Under the pieces are notes generated by a model. The model had not been told where the DNA came from. It made no database searches and was given only the letters and a program-made list of their open reading frames with translations. A DNA stretch of 64,000 nucleotides from Novosphingobium sp. BW1 (GTDB lineage Bacteria; Pseudomonadota; Alphaproteobacteria; Sphingomonadales; Sphingomonadaceae): NCBI RefSeq assembly GCF_008107685.1, contig NZ_VIRF01000065.1, positions 106,654 to 170,653 of the forward strand, in the 5' to 3' direction. Shown here piece by piece: positions 33,649 to 43,805 of this stretch; position 1 is the stretch's first letter; each line of letters starts with the position of its first letter. The position numbers were made by a program, and so were the translations under genes.

Positions 33649-33667
33649 CCGAGGGCGATGGCCTTGG
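33649..33667. repeat. Decayed hairpin with GATG loop
   Basis: CCGAGGGC, loop GATG, GCCTTGG: the 8-base left arm matches the copy at 6061-6080, while the right arm has lost one base and changed another, leaving a bulged stem. It lies between the HELVH-protein gene and mreB. Confidence 0.45.
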
Positions 33668-33703
33668 ACGTATCCTTCTGACTTTGTACGCGTTACTGCG
33701 CCC

Positions 33704-34861
<1,158 letters not shown>

Positions 34862-35046
34862 TCAACGTGGCTTGCGCCCGGCTGTCCGCTGGACGCGACC
34901 ACTGCCTTGTGCCGTAGCTCCCCCCCGTCAAGGCGTGGCCCCTGCGCGCTGGATCGAGTTGCGGAGCGGACAGGGCGGCATGCGCAGATACCAGGTCGCT
35001 TCAGGCCATCTTCCCCCCGGGCGCAGGGAGCGCTATCGCCCCGGCG

Positions 35047-35949
35047 ATGTCGAGTTCTCCCGCCTTTTCTCCTGACACCGAATTCGCGCGGGCCGCGCGC
35101 TTTCTCGAAACGAGCCCCGATTACCGCGTTTTGCGCAAGTTGCAGGCCGTGCGGGGTTTTCACGCGGCCCGGCCCGGCGCCGAGACTTTCGTGGGGGTGG
35201 CCGTCGATGTCGAGACGACCGGCCTCGACCATGAGAGCGATGTCATCATCGAACTGGCGGTGCAGCGCTTTCGCTACGATGCGGCAAGCCGAATCGTGCA
35301 GGTCGGGACGCCGCGCGTCTGGCGCGAGGATCCGGACCGCACGCTCGATGCGCGCATTACCCAGCTGACAGGGCTCACCAACGAGGTTCTCAAGGATCAG
35401 GCGATAGACGAAGCGACTGCAGTCGATATCCTGGATTCGGCCGATCTCATCGTTGCGCACAACGCCGCCTTTGACCGACCCTTCGTGGACAAGCGCCTGC
35501 CTGCGCTGGCGGGCAAGGCCTGGGCATGTTCGCTGGCCGAGCCGGACTGGCTGGACCTTGGCTTCGATGGCCGCGCACTGGCGCATCTCGTGTTCCAGTG
35601 CGGGTGGTTCTACGAGGGGCACCGCGCCGAGAACGACATTCTTGCGCTGATCTATCTCCTGGCGCACGACCTTGCCGATGGGCGCACCGTGCTGGGCGAC
35701 CTCCTCGCGCGTTCGCAGGCGCCCAGCTACCGCGTCAACGCGGTGGACGCGCCGTTCGAATCGAAGGACAGGCTCAAGTCGCGCGGCTACCGCTGGAATG
35801 CAGTCCTGCGCTTCTGGTCACGCGAAATACCCGAGGCAGAGCGGGCCGAGGAAGAGGCCTGGCTCCGCGCCGAGGTCTACACCACCGGGCGCGGGAGCCC
35901 GGCCTTCCACCCGGTCACCGCGCACGAGCGCTATACACCGTCAAGCTGA
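35047..35949 (+). CDS. DnaQ-like 3'-5' exonuclease domain protein
   Basis: A 300-residue protein with a DEDD-family exonuclease domain. Exo I is AVDVETTGLDHESDVIIEL (Asp54, Glu56), Exo II is LIVAHNAAFDRPFVDKRL, and Exo III is GHRAENDILAL, a DEDDh pattern. The first 45 residues are a helical extension. The last 80 (ESKDRLKSRGYRWNAVLRFWSREIP) resemble the small domain found after some epsilon-like exonucleases. It is too divergent and too long for the polymerase III proofreading subunit, so a repair or RNA-processing role is more likely. It is divergent from mreB and convergent with the MhpD-like gene. Confidence 0.88.
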   Translation: MSSSPAFSPDTEFARAARFLETSPDYRVLRKLQAVRGFHAARPGAETFVGVAVDVETTGLDHESDVIIELAVQRFRYDAASRIVQVGTPRVWREDPDRTLDARITQLTGLTNEVLKDQAIDEATAVDILDSADLIVAHNAAFDRPFVDKRLPALAGKAWACSLAEPDWLDLGFDGRALAHLVFQCGWFYEGHRAENDILALIYLLAHDLADGRTVLGDLLARSQAPSYRVNAVDAPFESKDRLKSRGYRWNAVLRFWSREIPEAERAEEEAWLRAEVYTTGRGSPAFHPVTAHERYTPSS

Positions 35950-35987
35950 TCGCGCGTCCGCTTGGGCGCCAGGCCCCTCCCCGGGGT

Positions 35988-36764
35988 TCAGGGCGCGGTG
36001 ACGACGCATTCGAGCACGGCATGGCCTGCAAATTCGACACGGCACGCCTGCCCCTCCTCTACGACGTGGACGCCGGTCACCGCGCCGGTCGAGATGAGGC
36101 AGCCTTCGGGCACAGTCTCGCCCATGCGGGCCAGGCGGTTGAGCGCGAAGGCGATGGCTTCAAGCGCGCCGCCGGGCAACTGGCCTGCAGCGCGCGGGCC
36201 GAACGTCGTATCACCGATGGTGCTGGTGGCTTCCACGGCATCGGGGTCGGTGATGGCGATCTGGGGGCCTAGGATCAGACCCATGTTGTTGCCGAACCCG
36301 GCGATGCTGGCCAGCGGACCGAGGTCGTTGATGGTCGCCAGCGGACTTCCGGCGGCCTCGATCCCGGCGTGCCAGGCCTGCACCAGGCCTGCGCAGTCCT
36401 GCGCTGTCCAGTCCGCGCGATCACCCGGTGCCGCGATGCGCGCGACCAGCTCCGCCTCGAGTGCGGCAAAGCCGCCGCGGATCTTGGGGAAGGGCATGGG
36501 CGCGCCTGTCTCGAGCGGCCAGACGTCTTCTTCGAAGATCGGTCCAAGAAAGCGGTTTTCCCCAAGGCGGTTTTCCATCTCACCGATGATCCGGCCGACC
36601 TTCCAGCCCACCACGGGGCTGTTCCATTCCGCGATGGCGGCGTCCTGGATGGCGTAAGCCTCATCCAGGGTCGAGGGCATGATGCCCGGGAATTCGTCGA
36701 AGCCGACCTTGTTGTAACGGTTGAGGACGAAGACGCGGGCGGCTTCGGTGGGGGCGACGGACAT
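35988..36764 (-). CDS. 2-keto-4-pentenoate hydratase (MhpD-like)
   Basis: A 258-residue member of the fumarylacetoacetate-hydrolase-like hydratases. Visible blocks: LDEAYAIQDAAI, VVGWKVGRIIGEMENRLGENRFLGPIFE, GFAALEAELVARIA (metal-ligand Glu-x-Glu), and late PEGCLISTGAVTGVHVVEEGQACRVEF. These enzymes hydrate 2-oxopent-4-enoate in meta-cleavage of aromatics using a divalent metal. ATG 36764 has AAGGAT upstream. It is the last gene of a minus-strand set with two MFS transporters, an outer-membrane channel and an MBL-fold enzyme, pointing to uptake and degradation of an organic acid. Confidence 0.88.
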   Translation of the reverse strand: MSVAPTEAARVFVLNRYNKVGFDEFPGIMPSTLDEAYAIQDAAIAEWNSPVVGWKVGRIIGEMENRLGENRFLGPIFEEDVWPLETGAPMPFPKIRGGFAALEAELVARIAAPGDRADWTAQDCAGLVQAWHAGIEAAGSPLATINDLGPLASIAGFGNNMGLILGPQIAITDPDAVEATSTIGDTTFGPRAAGQLPGGALEAIAFALNRLARMGETVPEGCLISTGAVTGVHVVEEGQACRVEFAGHAVLECVVTAP

Positions 36765-36889
36765 GACGGATCCTTGATCTGGAACGGGGACAGGACACCC
36801 CCTTGGAAACATACCGGAAAACTGCTTCCGCCCGGTTAGAGCAGATCCACGGTCTTGTCCCGAGCTTGCTGCGCGGACGGGCGTGCTTT

Positions 36890-38227
36890 TTACGCCTCGC
36901 GGTTGCGGCCGGGCCGGAGCAGGAACACCGCGACCGCGCCGAACATCGAGCCGGAGGCCATCAGCATGGCGACTTCGGCCAGTCCGAAACCGGCGGTAAA
37001 GAGGAAGCCGGCCAGGATCGGTCCCAGCGCCGCGCCGCCGCGCCCGACCCCGATCACGAAGCCGGTGCCGCCGGCACGGACCTCGGTGGGGAAGGCCCTG
37101 GCAAAGATCGCGTAGAGCCCGACCACGCCGGCGTTGGTGAAAAAGCCTGCCGCGCCCGCGATGGTGGCAAGGCCGCCCAGCGTCGCCTGACCCTGGCCGA
37201 AGACGGTGACCATGACGGTGGAAACCACCATCGCGGCGATCACCAGCCAGCGGACCGGGATGCGGTAGGTGAGAAAGCTGAGGAGGCTGGCGCCCAAGAG
37301 GCCGCCGACGTTGGCCCAGACCAGGACGCCGCCCGCCTGCGAGGCGGGATAGCCCATGTCGACCACGATCTTGGGGATCCACTTCAGGATGAAGTAGAAG
37401 GTCATGATGTGGCAGAAGTAGGCCAGCGTGAGCAGGATCGTGCTACGGAGAAGGCCGGGCGCAAAGAGCGCCGCAAAGGAGGCCTTGGGCGCACTCTGCG
37501 CGCGCGTGGCAAGGGCGTGGGCGGGCGGATGGCCGAGGCGCGCAAGCACCGCGTTGATCTTCTCCAGCGCGTCGGGGCGGCGGCGCTGGTCGTGAAAACC
37601 GATCGATTCAGGCAGCAGAAACCAGGCAAGCGGCAGGAAGGCGGCGCTGACGATGGCGCCAAAGACGAAGACATCGCGCCAGGAACCGTCGGCCAGCAGC
37701 GAACTGGCCATCGAGCCGCCCAGGATCGCGCCCATCGGATAGCCCGAGGCCATGATGGCAACGGCGAGATTGCGGTGGCGGGCGTTCGAGAACTCGGCGA
37801 CGATGGCGTTGGTGCAGGCGAGCATGCCGCCGATGCCCAGCCCGGTGAAGAAGCGGATGAGGCCCAGCATGGTGACCGAGCTTGCCAGCGTTGCCAGCGC
37901 CATGCCGCCTGCCATGACGATCAGGCAGCCGAGCACCGTCGGACGCCGCCCGATCCGGTCGGCCAGGTTTCCGAGCAGGATCGAGCCGATGGCCATGCCG
38001 ATCAGTTCCATGGACAGTACAATGCCCAGGGCACCGCGATCGATGCCCCATTCGCTCGCGATGCCGGGCGAGGCGAAGCTGATCGCGAGTACATCGAACC
38101 CGTCGAGTGCGTTGAGCGCAATGGAAAGGGCAACGACGAGGATCTGCAGCGGCTTCATCGGGCTTTGCGCGAGAAGCGTCTGGGGATCGCTGTCCCGCGC
38201 GGTGCGGGCCGGAGGGGAGGGCGTCAT
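36890..38227 (-). CDS. MFS transporter, AAHS (aromatic acid:H+ symporter) type
   Basis: A 445-residue transporter with about 12 membrane segments. AAHS-type signatures: ALNALDGFDVLAISFASPGI in segment 1 with the functionally important DGFD motif, GSILLGNLADRIGRRPTVL after segment 2, and GLGIGGMLACTNAIVAEFSNARHRNLAVAIM in segments 4-5. These symporters bring aromatic or related acids across the inner membrane. The location next to the MhpD-like hydratase agrees with import of an aromatic acid or its breakdown product. Confidence 0.92.
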   Translation of the reverse strand: MTPSPPARTARDSDPQTLLAQSPMKPLQILVVALSIALNALDGFDVLAISFASPGIASEWGIDRGALGIVLSMELIGMAIGSILLGNLADRIGRRPTVLGCLIVMAGGMALATLASSVTMLGLIRFFTGLGIGGMLACTNAIVAEFSNARHRNLAVAIMASGYPMGAILGGSMASSLLADGSWRDVFVFGAIVSAAFLPLAWFLLPESIGFHDQRRRPDALEKINAVLARLGHPPAHALATRAQSAPKASFAALFAPGLLRSTILLTLAYFCHIMTFYFILKWIPKIVVDMGYPASQAGGVLVWANVGGLLGASLLSFLTYRIPVRWLVIAAMVVSTVMVTVFGQGQATLGGLATIAGAAGFFTNAGVVGLYAIFARAFPTEVRAGGTGFVIGVGRGGAALGPILAGFLFTAGFGLAEVAMLMASGSMFGAVAVFLLRPGRNREA

Positions 38228-38243
38228 GGCAACCGGTCTCTTT

Positions 38244-39455
38244 TCAGGAAGTGGGCTGGAAGGAGGGCGGCCCGCCACGGTCGATGCGCCCGTAGCGGCC
38301 ATCGAGCCAGAGCGGGGCCAGCACCAGGATGAGAAGGGGAAGCGGCAGCGCGAGCCAGACGTAGCGCGGGCCAAGGCCCAGGATCAGCGGACCGGCAACC
38401 GCGCCGATCCGGCCGATGCCCAGCGCCCAGCCCAGGCCCGTCGTTCGGATCGCGGGCGGGTAGAACAGCGAGGCGGCCGAGGTCATGCCTTTCTGGCAGC
38501 CGCCGATGCCGATGCCAGCCAGAAGAGCCGCGGCAAGAAGCACGGGCGGCGCGCCCCGCAGCGAAAGGAGAAGTACGGTAAGTCCCGCGAGAGTGAGCAG
38601 GCCCATGGCTGCGAGCGCGCGCAAGGGCCCCATGCGGTCGGCCCACCAGATCATCGGCAGCGCGCCCAGCATGTTGCCCAGCGTGAAGGCGCCGGTCGTT
38701 GCCACGGCACTGGTGAAAGTGGTGCCCCCTCGCGTGGCCAGCAGCGGAAGCCAGGACTGGAGCGTATAGAACAGGCTGAGGCCTGCCGGGAAGAGCAGCC
38801 AGAACAGCAGCGTGCCTAGACGGCGGTGACCGCTGAGCAGGGCGCGCGGGCCCTGGTCCGGGCGCGCGGGATGGGAAGAAGGCTGGGTGCCGCTGTGCGG
38901 GCGGGGCAGCGCGCGGGCGCCCAGCGCGGTGGCTAGCGCCAGGAGGATGCCCGGCGCCCAGGGCGCGCGCCAGCCGGCATAGGGGATCAGGACGGCCGAG
39001 GCCCCGGCCGCCGCCAGAAATCCCAACGAATAGGCGGTGTAGACCGCGACCACCCGCGCCCCCTGCCAGCGTGGGGGGCCTTGCTGGCTGACAAGCGAGA
39101 CGGCTGCGGGAATGGCCATCCCGCTGGCCGCGCCGATGGCGACCCGGCTCGCGCCCAGCGTCAGGGCTTCGGGCGCGACGAGGCTGGCGGTGCTGGCCAG
39201 GCCAAGAGTGGCCATGGCGCCGGTGACGGCGCCGCGCGTGCCGATCCGATCAGCCAGCGGAGCCAGCCCGACATAGCCGAGCATGAGGCCCAGCATGGCA
39301 CAGGCCAAGAGGGCGCCGACCTCGCGCTCGGCAAGGTTCCAGTCGCGCACGAGGCCCGGCATCGAGAACGAGAAGGCCTGGAGGCTGTATCCGGCGGCGA
39401 ACAGCACACCTGTACAGACCAGCGTTGCGCTGTGTTCGCGAAAGTTCATGGGCAT
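38244..39455 (-). CDS. MFS transporter
   Basis: A 403-residue major facilitator protein. The loop after segment 2 reads YVGLAPLADRIGTRGAVTGAM; segment 4-5 is SRVAIGAASGMAIPAAVSLVSQQ; the second half has FTLGNMLGALPMIWWADRMGPLRAL. It is shorter and more divergent than the adjoining AAHS transporter. The first of two nearby ATGs, at 39455, has AAGGAGCG at the right distance. It lies 16 bases before the AAHS gene in the same transcript. Two transporters in one operon may serve uptake and efflux, or different substrates. Confidence 0.87.
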   Translation of the reverse strand: MPMNFREHSATLVCTGVLFAAGYSLQAFSFSMPGLVRDWNLAEREVGALLACAMLGLMLGYVGLAPLADRIGTRGAVTGAMATLGLASTASLVAPEALTLGASRVAIGAASGMAIPAAVSLVSQQGPPRWQGARVVAVYTAYSLGFLAAAGASAVLIPYAGWRAPWAPGILLALATALGARALPRPHSGTQPSSHPARPDQGPRALLSGHRRLGTLLFWLLFPAGLSLFYTLQSWLPLLATRGGTTFTSAVATTGAFTLGNMLGALPMIWWADRMGPLRALAAMGLLTLAGLTVLLLSLRGAPPVLLAAALLAGIGIGGCQKGMTSAASLFYPPAIRTTGLGWALGIGRIGAVAGPLILGLGPRYVWLALPLPLLILVLAPLWLDGRYGRIDRGGPPSFQPTS

Positions 39456-39525
39456 GGGTCCGCGCTCCTTGGACCATACCCTTCCCGACGCGGGCCCTGA
39501 GGACAAGAGGAGCCGCAGGCCGCCA

Positions 39526-41184
39526 TCAGAAGCGCAAGGTCAGCCGGGTCATCAGGAAGAGATTGTCGTCGTAGCCCGCGCGTGTCAGGACCTTGCCGGC
39601 ATCGACGTAGTTGGCGATCCCCGAGAGGACGATGTGGGGATCGGGTGACCAGTCGAGCCGCGCGCGCGCGATGTTGGCGATGTGGCGTCCTTCCACGTTC
39701 TGCGTGCCCGCATAGGGAACCGAGTTGCCGCGATAGGCCGCGTCGTTCTCGTTCGGGCGCCAGTAGAAGCCGGCTTCGCCCTGGAAGGTGAGCTTGCGTG
39801 TCAGCGGCAGTCGCAGGGTTGGTGCGGCGCCCAGCACATTGCTGCCGCCCACGTAGTTGTTGTCGCTGAAGATGATGGTGGCGTTGTAGAGGACATTGAA
39901 CGCGCTGACCTTGCCGCCGGGCGTGTAGGTGCCCCCGCCCGAGGCATAGTCGGCGTGAAAGCCCAGGCGCGGGGCCATTCGGCTCCTGCCCAGCGCGACC
40001 GACTGGTTGGTGGAGACCGCAAGCGCATCCACCGGCCGCTCGGCAAAGCGTCCGTCCTGCTTGAGTACGCTCCAGTCGAAGGCCACCGGCCCCCAGTGCC
40101 CCCAGAGCCGCGCGCCCCAGGTCTCGCGCCGGTCCGAGCCCGAAATGGGCCCGCTGGTGCGCTGTTCGCGGGTGTAGTGGAAGTAGAACGGATCGAGGTA
40201 GACCGCCGAATTGCGGCCCGCGTCGGTGTCGCGGGCCAGCACCAGGCTGGCAACGCCGCCCGAGAGGTGCTCGCCATTGCCGATGCCATCGTCGAGGACC
40301 CCGTTGCCCTGCCGGGTCGGAACAAAGTCGAAGACAGTGAAGCGCAGCTTCGACCAGTCCATCGAAAGCCGCGCGCCGTTCATCGAGACCCGCACATTGG
40401 GATTCTCGCGCGGACTGATGACGAAACGCGGCCCGTCGAAGAATTCCTGGCGGCCCACGGTGACGCGCGCCACGCCCGAGGCGACTGGCACGCGCAGTTC
40501 GCCGAAGAGCTGCTGCACGATGAGGTCGTTTTCCCAGACCGGGACGTGCGCGGTCTCGTTCTTGCCCCAGATGTGCGCGGAGAGGAGCTGGCCGTAAACC
40601 CGGACCGAGGGACCGATGCGCAGGTCCGCCGAGAGATCGGTGCGCGATAGCCATTCGGTACGGCTCTGCGTGTCCTGCATGAGCGGGCGGGTGGAATGGC
40701 TGACGCTGGTGCGCTGGTCGCCGCTGAAGGAGAGCGTGATGTCGCCATCGCCGTCGAGCGGGATCGCCTTGAGCGGTCCGGCCCAGTCCTCGGGAGCCTT
40801 GGCAGCGCCCATGAAGCGCCAGTCCTCGGCGCTGCGCAGGAGGCGGTAGCGCGGCCCCAGCCGTGGGCCTAGGCCGTCCGCCTCGCCCGGGTAGGGCGAG
40901 GGCAGCGGGTCCTTCCAGGCAGGACCGGACTCCGCCGCCGCGGGCGCGTTGGCCCGGGCCTCGATCGCTGGTGTGGCCGCGCGCGTGGTCGTGGGCGTCT
41001 CGGCGCTGGCAGATGTGGTGGCGGGCGATGTGGAGGGCGTTTGCTGGCCGGTCTGCGTGCCCGTGGCGGGCGCATCACGCCCGGCGGCAACAGCAACACC
41101 GGGCAGGAAGCCGGAGGCGACCAGGCCCAGTGTCAGGCGTCCAGCAAACCCGCCCACGCGCCATCCCTTGCGGTGGCTGCGCAT
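39526..41184 (-). CDS. Alginate-export-family outer-membrane porin
   Basis: A 552-residue outer-membrane protein. A signal peptide (LTLGLVASGFLPGVAVAAG) is followed by a 65-residue low-complexity Thr/Ala/Pro linker. The barrel resembles the AlgE-like alginate-export domain: PRYRLLRSAEDWRFM at its start, RLWGHWGPVAFDWSV, NVLYNATIIFSDNNYVGGSN, and terminal Phe (FLMTRLTLRF). Proteins of this type in degraders often let small aromatic or sugar acids in rather than export alginate. No alginate genes are present here. The Thr/Ala linker is unusual and may span the periplasm or bind peptidoglycan. Confidence 0.85.
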   Translation of the reverse strand: MRSHRKGWRVGGFAGRLTLGLVASGFLPGVAVAAGRDAPATGTQTGQQTPSTSPATTSASAETPTTTRAATPAIEARANAPAAAESGPAWKDPLPSPYPGEADGLGPRLGPRYRLLRSAEDWRFMGAAKAPEDWAGPLKAIPLDGDGDITLSFSGDQRTSVSHSTRPLMQDTQSRTEWLSRTDLSADLRIGPSVRVYGQLLSAHIWGKNETAHVPVWENDLIVQQLFGELRVPVASGVARVTVGRQEFFDGPRFVISPRENPNVRVSMNGARLSMDWSKLRFTVFDFVPTRQGNGVLDDGIGNGEHLSGGVASLVLARDTDAGRNSAVYLDPFYFHYTREQRTSGPISGSDRRETWGARLWGHWGPVAFDWSVLKQDGRFAERPVDALAVSTNQSVALGRSRMAPRLGFHADYASGGGTYTPGGKVSAFNVLYNATIIFSDNNYVGGSNVLGAAPTLRLPLTRKLTFQGEAGFYWRPNENDAAYRGNSVPYAGTQNVEGRHIANIARARLDWSPDPHIVLSGIANYVDAGKVLTRAGYDDNLFLMTRLTLRF

Positions 41185-41207
41185 CAGGTTTCTCCCAGAG
41201 TTGGTGT

Positions 41208-42215
41208 TCAGGCGATTGCGATGCTCTGGAGATCGCGGCCTACGACGATCTCGCCCGAGAAGTTTTCGGCGGCGGCGGCGCGCCACATCTGGTCGGTGAT
41301 CCAGTCCATGTCGCCGGGCACGAAGTGGGTCAGCACCAACTTCTTCGTGCGCGCCTGCGTGGCAATCTTGCCGACGTCCTGGGCGGAGGTGTGCGAATTG
41401 AGGATATGGTTGCGGAACGCATCGCCCTGATGGGCGCGTTCGACGAGGGCCTCGACGCCGGGCAGATACAGTGTCTCGTGCGCCAGGATGTCGCAGTCGC
41501 GGGCGAACTTGGCGAGTTCGGGATTGTAGGCGGTGTCGCCCGAGATGACGATGCTGCCATAAGGGGTGTCGAAACGGTAGGCGAGGTCCCTGAGCGGTGG
41601 ATGCGGGGTGGTGAGGGCGGTCACCCTGACCACGCCATCGTCCATCACCAGGCCTTCCTTGCCCTCGAATTCATGGACGGCGAGCAGCGTGGCAGGGTCC
41701 TTGCGCCCTTCGTCCGCGATGCGGGTGTGAATGTCCGAACTGTGCGTGGCCCAGTAATTGCGAGCCATGTCGGCAAGGCCCTTGGGGCCATAGGCATCGA
41801 TCCTGGTGCGCAGGTCGCCTGCAACCCAGGTGTTATAGATGAGATTGCCGAATTCCAGTTCGTGGTCGGAATGCATGTGCGAGATGAAGATGGCGCGCAT
41901 CTTCGCCATGTCGAGGCCAGCTTTGAAGGCCTGCGCGGTCACGCCCATGCCGCAGTCGATAATGTAGACGTTGCCGTCGACAACAATGGCATTGGCCGGG
42001 TTCGAGCGCTTGCCGCCCACGCGCGGACCGCCCTTGGTGCCCAGAAGAACAAGGCGCGCGCCTTTTTCGCTGGCGCTGTCGGTGGTGCCCGCCGGACCCG
42101 TCTGTGCAAGTAGGCGCGCGCCGGGAAGGGCCAGCATGGCGCCGGCGGCACCGACCAGCGAGGTGCGCAGCAAAGCGCGGCGACCCAGCACGGGGGGATG
42201 GAATTGGGGCTTCAT
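41208..42215 (-). CDS. MBL-fold metallo-hydrolase with Tat-like signal
   Basis: A 335-residue metallo-beta-lactamase-fold enzyme. The N-terminus has a Tat-like signal (LGRRALLRTSLVGAAGAMLALPGARLLAQ). Metal ligands are visible: AIFISHMHSDHELEFGNL (HxHxDH), VISGDTAYNPELAKFA (Asp), and LVLTHFVPGD (His). The spacing and the SGDTAY segment recall the RNase Z/arylsulfatase-like branch rather than true beta-lactamases. ATG 42215 follows AGAGGTCC. It is the first gene of the minus-strand transporter/MhpD set and divergent from a TetR regulator. Hydrolysis of an ester or lactone in the periplasm is plausible. Confidence 0.88.
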   Translation of the reverse strand: MKPQFHPPVLGRRALLRTSLVGAAGAMLALPGARLLAQTGPAGTTDSASEKGARLVLLGTKGGPRVGGKRSNPANAIVVDGNVYIIDCGMGVTAQAFKAGLDMAKMRAIFISHMHSDHELEFGNLIYNTWVAGDLRTRIDAYGPKGLADMARNYWATHSSDIHTRIADEGRKDPATLLAVHEFEGKEGLVMDDGVVRVTALTTPHPPLRDLAYRFDTPYGSIVISGDTAYNPELAKFARDCDILAHETLYLPGVEALVERAHQGDAFRNHILNSHTSAQDVGKIATQARTKKLVLTHFVPGDMDWITDQMWRAAAAENFSGEIVVGRDLQSIAIA

Positions 42216-42300
42216 CAGGACCTCTCCACTGTCTTTTCTCTGACCCTTTGCGGGCTGCTTGGTGGCCAATTTACAGGTCGTGGCAAGGTGCGTCAATACG

Positions 42301-42321
42301 AATAAGAATCTGGTTCTATTT
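42301..42321. promoter_or_regulatory. Possible TetR operator
   Basis: In the 139-base gap between the MBL gene and the divergent tetR-type gene, AATAAGAA and TTCTATTT flank TCTGG, giving an imperfect palindrome centred on AGAA-TCTGG-TTCT. It is the only AT-rich symmetric patch here, 34 bases before the regulator start. Confidence 0.4.
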
Positions 42322-42354
42322 CATGAGGCGTGGACACGGGCCTTGAGATCGGCG

Positions 42355-43017
42355 ATGGATCGGACGATGAAGGCGCCGTCTGACGATCTTGACGAAGACC
42401 TGGAACGTGCTGGTGTCCCGCGCGCGTTGCAGTCGCGCAGCCGGCTCCTGCGCGATACCCTGATTCGGATATCGCTGGACATTGCGCGGCGTCGCTCGTT
42501 CGACGAGGTTGGCATCGTCGAGATCTGCGGGCTGGCCGGGTGCTCGACCGGGGCTTTCTACGCCCGCTTTCCCGACAAGCTGACGCTGTTCAAGGCGGTC
42601 ATGGTCAAGGCCGCGGCCGAATCGCGCCCCTTGCTCGAAACGATCGTGCGCGAGGCCCCTTTCGAGGAAATACTACGCCGACTGCTGCGCGAACAGGTCC
42701 GGCGCTTTGCCGAGCAGGACGCCTTCTTTCGCTCCGCCTTCCGCGTGAGCCTTGCCGACCCCGAGGCCTGGGAGCCGTTCCGCCGCAACGCGCACAATCT
42801 TGCCTCGGTCTATGTCGAACGGGTCCGGGCCGAACCTGGCGTGGTGGCCGAAAGCATTGATGAAGGGCGCATCCGCTTTGCCTTTCAGGTCATGTATGGC
42901 GTTCTCAACAACACCCTCAGCAACCAGCCGGGCCCCTATACCTTTGCCGATCGAGCGTTCCCGCGCCTGCTCGGGATCGCGATGCGCGAGACCATGGGGT
43001 TGGAATTGCGCGCGTGA
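42355..43017 (+). CDS. TetR-family transcriptional regulator
   Basis: A 220-residue TetR protein. The HTH is clear: RLLRDTLIRISLDIARRRSFDEVGIVEICGLAGCSTGAFYARFPDKLTLFKAVM. The ligand domain follows with LREQVRRFAEQDAFFRSAFRVSLADPEAWEPF. ATG 42355 is preferred; ATG 42367 is possible, and the long upstream extension of the frame is not family-like. It is divergent from the MBL/porin/MFS/MhpD operon, which it probably represses until a substrate or CoA ester binds. Confidence 0.88.
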   Translation: MDRTMKAPSDDLDEDLERAGVPRALQSRSRLLRDTLIRISLDIARRRSFDEVGIVEICGLAGCSTGAFYARFPDKLTLFKAVMVKAAAESRPLLETIVREAPFEEILRRLLREQVRRFAEQDAFFRSAFRVSLADPEAWEPFRRNAHNLASVYVERVRAEPGVVAESIDEGRIRFAFQVMYGVLNNTLSNQPGPYTFADRAFPRLLGIAMRETMGLELRA

Positions 43018-43029
43018 TCGAAGAGGGCT

Positions 43030-43200
43030 TCAGGTGCCTTGGGCGCTGTGCGCGGACGGCATCGCGTCGCGCGATCCGGAAAAGGCGATGGTGACGCGCA
43101 GGCCGGGCGTCCTCGCTTTGACGTGGATGGCAGCGCCCATGCGCTGCGTGGCCGAGCGCATGATGGCAAAGCCCAGACCGCTGCCGTCGTGGCCTGTGCC
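43030..43200 (-). pseudogene. Histidine kinase C-terminal remnant
   Basis: The minus-strand frame ending at 43030 encodes the last part of a kinase ATPase domain: GHDGSGLGFAIMRSATQRMGA (G2 box) then PGLRVTIAFSGSRDA. Everything before the G2 box is missing, and upstream sequence is a response-regulator piece in another frame. It is a deletion join between the regulator and kinase genes of one operon. Confidence 0.7.
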
Positions 43201-43214
43201 CGGCCACGCTGGCT

Positions 43215-43635
43215 GCCCCCGTTGGGCGGTCGATCCGCAAGGTGCCGATGGTGGGTTCAAGGGTGGGATCGCCGCCCGGCGGCGGCCGCGCGCGCACCCG
43301 GACCTCCAGTTCCTCCGGTGCGAAGGGCTTGCGTAGGTAGTCATCTGCGTCCAGGTCCAGCCCGCGCACCCGGTCATCGAGCGTATCACGCGCCGTGAGC
43401 ATGAGGACAGCCATGCGCTCGCCCCGCCGGGGCAGTGTGTTCAGCACCTCGAAGCGGTCGATGTCGGGAAGGCCCACGTCGAGGATGAGCGCGGCGTAGG
43501 GTTCCTGCTGCGTGAAGAGCAGTGCGTCCTTTGCGTTGCGACGTGATCGACGGCGTGGCCGGAGCTGCGCAGCAGGTTCACGAGGCTACGGGCGAGTTGG
43601 TCGTCGTCTTCGACAAGGAGGATGCGCCAGGCGGG
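43215..43635 (-). pseudogene. Response regulator remnant with frameshift and lost DNA-binding domain
   Basis: Receiver-domain sequence begins as WRILLVEDDDQLARSLVNLL (acidic pocket Glu-Asp-Asp) in the frame of the ORF starting at 43746. It shifts frame near 43535, then continues as GLPDIDRFEVLNTLPRRGER, then [20 protein letters not shown] and [15 protein letters not shown] from 43477. The helix-turn-helix output domain is absent and kinase sequence follows. The regulator is closely similar to the remnant at 6405-6560. Confidence 0.7.
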
Positions 43636-43805
43636 AAAGACCCCTGAAAGGTTGCTGACAACAAGTTTGTTTAAATCGACGCCACCGGCGGCTTCGACTT
43701 TGCCGGTCTGGTTCTCGGCCATGGCCATGCAGGCCAAGCTCATCAACGACGGCTATGCGCAGACCTATGTGAGGCCGGAAAAAGGGTGCACTCGCCACAG
43801 AGGCG

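Noticed and set aside
36803..38332. 509-codon plus-strand open frame
   Set aside because: Antisense to the AAHS transporter; highly charged composition typical of the reverse of membrane proteins.
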